Below, in pieces: positions 62,774 through 64,000 of a DNA stretch of 64,000 nt. The DNA comes from Megalobrama amblycephala. Taxonomy: Eukaryota > Chordata > Actinopteri > Cypriniformes > Xenocyprididae. A program made the translations under genes and the position numbers. Numbering within the stretch: position 1 is the stretch's first letter; each line of letters begins with the position of its first letter. The DNA is taken from assembly GCF_018812025.1 (NCBI RefSeq), contig NC_063054.1, positions 32,878,412 to 32,942,411 of the forward strand, in the 5' to 3' direction. A model generated the notes under the pieces. It worked only from the letters and a program-made list of their open reading frames with translations. It ran no database searches and was not told the origin of the DNA.

Positions 62774-63010
62774 TTAAAGGGTTAGTTCACCCAAAAATGA
62801 AAATTCTGTCATTAATTACTCACCCTCATGTCATTCCACACCCATAAGACCTTCGTTCATCTCCGGAACACAAATTAAGATATTTTTGATGAAATCCAAT
62901 AGCTGTTTTGACTCCTCATTAGACAACAATTTAACAATCACTTTCAAGGTTCAGAAAGGTACTAAAGACACATTAAAATAGTCAACGTGACTGCAGTGGT
63001 TCAACCTTAA
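62774..63010. mobile_element. Left part of a GGTTAGTTCACCC-end transposon
   Basis: Begins AAAGGGTTAGTTCACCCAAA and continues with TCACCCTCATGTCATTCC and ACACAAATTAAGATATTTTT, as in many fish copies. I find no matching right end, so it is truncated or too diverged. Confidence 0.65.
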
Positions 63011-63865
63011 TTTTATTTCTGTCATGACAACTCTCTGAGTGTTTGGCATGGTAACGGATATGACAATGTAGATATATTTGGTCTTGGCGGAATAGATCTG
63101 CAAGTACGGGACTTGCTACTGCCAATACATATGCTGCTGTGAGCAAGTAAGACATGCTGTTGCTGTACAATATAGCGTACATGAATAACCGTAGCAGATC
63201 TATACAGGTGGAGCTGGGGAAGGTGGAGGGTTTCTGAAGCACGCTGCGCTGCTAAGCAATGCTAACTCATGCATTTAAAGATTAAGCATGCAAGCTCATT
63301 GGCTACTAATACAGCAGGAACCAATCATCTATGACCTATAGATAATGATGTGATAATTAGCAGGTTGTGTTAAAGGACCTATTAGCCTGCCCATTAGAGT
63401 TTCATGCCAGAACTTTGTATAAAGCGACGAGAATACTTTTTGATGAGAATACTCTTCTGTATCATTCTGGTACGTTGTTTACGTACAGCGCTTCCAGATT
63501 TTACGTCTCATTATTTTGACCTGCTCAGTCTAAGGTTTTTTCTCAATACTGTTTTGGTTTTGGTTTACATGACACTGTTGTCTTTGGCTTGCTTAGTAGG
63601 GGTTTAAAAGACACCTAACGTTCAGTAATATTATCGATTTGAAATGCACTGACACCATTGGATGATGAATTGAGCTCGATGATGGCACTACTGTCTTTTT
63701 CTGCTTTATAGCTTAATTTGAATTAGTTTCATAACTGACGAAATGTTCAACATCTACACTGTTATTGACCTGAATTGAATCTACATTGAACTGAATTGAG
63801 CTGAATAACAACACTGTTGTCTTCTATAGCTTAATTTAAGGTAGGGTAGGCAATTTCAGAAAGAT
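63011..63865. other. Intergenic, nothing recognised
   Basis: Short open frames here (for example 63404-63607) lack coding features. No inverted ends or RNA genes were identified. Confidence 0.4.
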
Positions 63866-63870
63866 AAGAT

Positions 63871-63977
63871 GTGGACCAGTTCTGATGCTCATGTGCCCAC
63901 TGTTGTCTCTTTCGGCGGTGGACAGGGGTCAGCATGGGCACCCTGACTAGTCTGCGGCTATGCAGCCCCATATGCGA
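63871..63977 (-). pseudogene. Degraded Tc1-type transposase fragment
   Basis: On the minus strand, 63871-63971 reads MGLHSRRLVRVPMLTPVHRR and then KRQQWAHEHQNW. These are characteristic of the helix-turn-helix to catalytic linker of fish Tc1-like transposases. Homology stops on both sides, so only about 35 codons of the roughly 340 remain in the window. It is a relic. Confidence 0.75.
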
Positions 63978-64000
63978 GAATACTTGAGCCCACATACTGA

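Overview
The window is vertebrate nuclear DNA, almost certainly from a cyprinid (carp or minnow family) fish. The genes are intron-rich with GT-AG splice sites and match fish orthologues. The AT-rich spaces are packed with small DNA transposons, long inverted-repeat elements and (TA)n tracts typical of cyprinid genomes. No bacterial, plasmid, CRISPR or phage features are present.

Layout. Positions 2126-29136 (minus strand) hold the first 31 coding exons of igf2r, the cation-independent mannose-6-phosphate / IGF2 receptor. They encode the signal peptide and repeats 1-10. The gene runs off the left edge, so repeats 11-15, the membrane segment and the tail are not here. The exon phases chain without a break: 4510 coding bases, ending in phase 1. 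A tRNA-Leu(CAG) gene lies at 30928-31010 (plus). Positions 33700-41913 (minus) hold a multi-Tudor germline gene, most likely tdrd15. It has an 8-base first coding exon, one 5.6-kb exon with seven Tudor domains, and probable small UTR exons on both sides. Positions 44284-55693 (plus) hold the complete 19-exon coding region of rfx6, 916 residues. From about 56050 to 64000 there is no recognisable host gene, only transposons, including a nested fold-back element and, at the right edge, a degraded Tc1-type transposase fragment.

Functional context. igf2r sorts lysosomal enzymes. tdrd15 belongs to the family of Tudor proteins of germ granules and the piRNA pathway. rfx6 is an endocrine-pancreas and gut transcription factor. 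They are neighbours, not a pathway. tdrd15 and rfx6 are divergent, with starts about 2.4 kb apart; igf2r and tdrd15 lie head-to-tail with the tRNA between them.

I found no convincing new biological system. The points most worth a second look are: a fold-back transposon carrying tandem 23-bp mini-hairpins nested in another transposon (60482-62034); CLEAR-like E-boxes upstream of igf2r; an HNF1-type site upstream of rfx6; the 8-base start exon and the splice-donor-embedded stop of tdrd15; and a pyrimidine microsatellite that forms the polypyrimidine tract of an igf2r exon. All repeat and orthology calls were made by eye.
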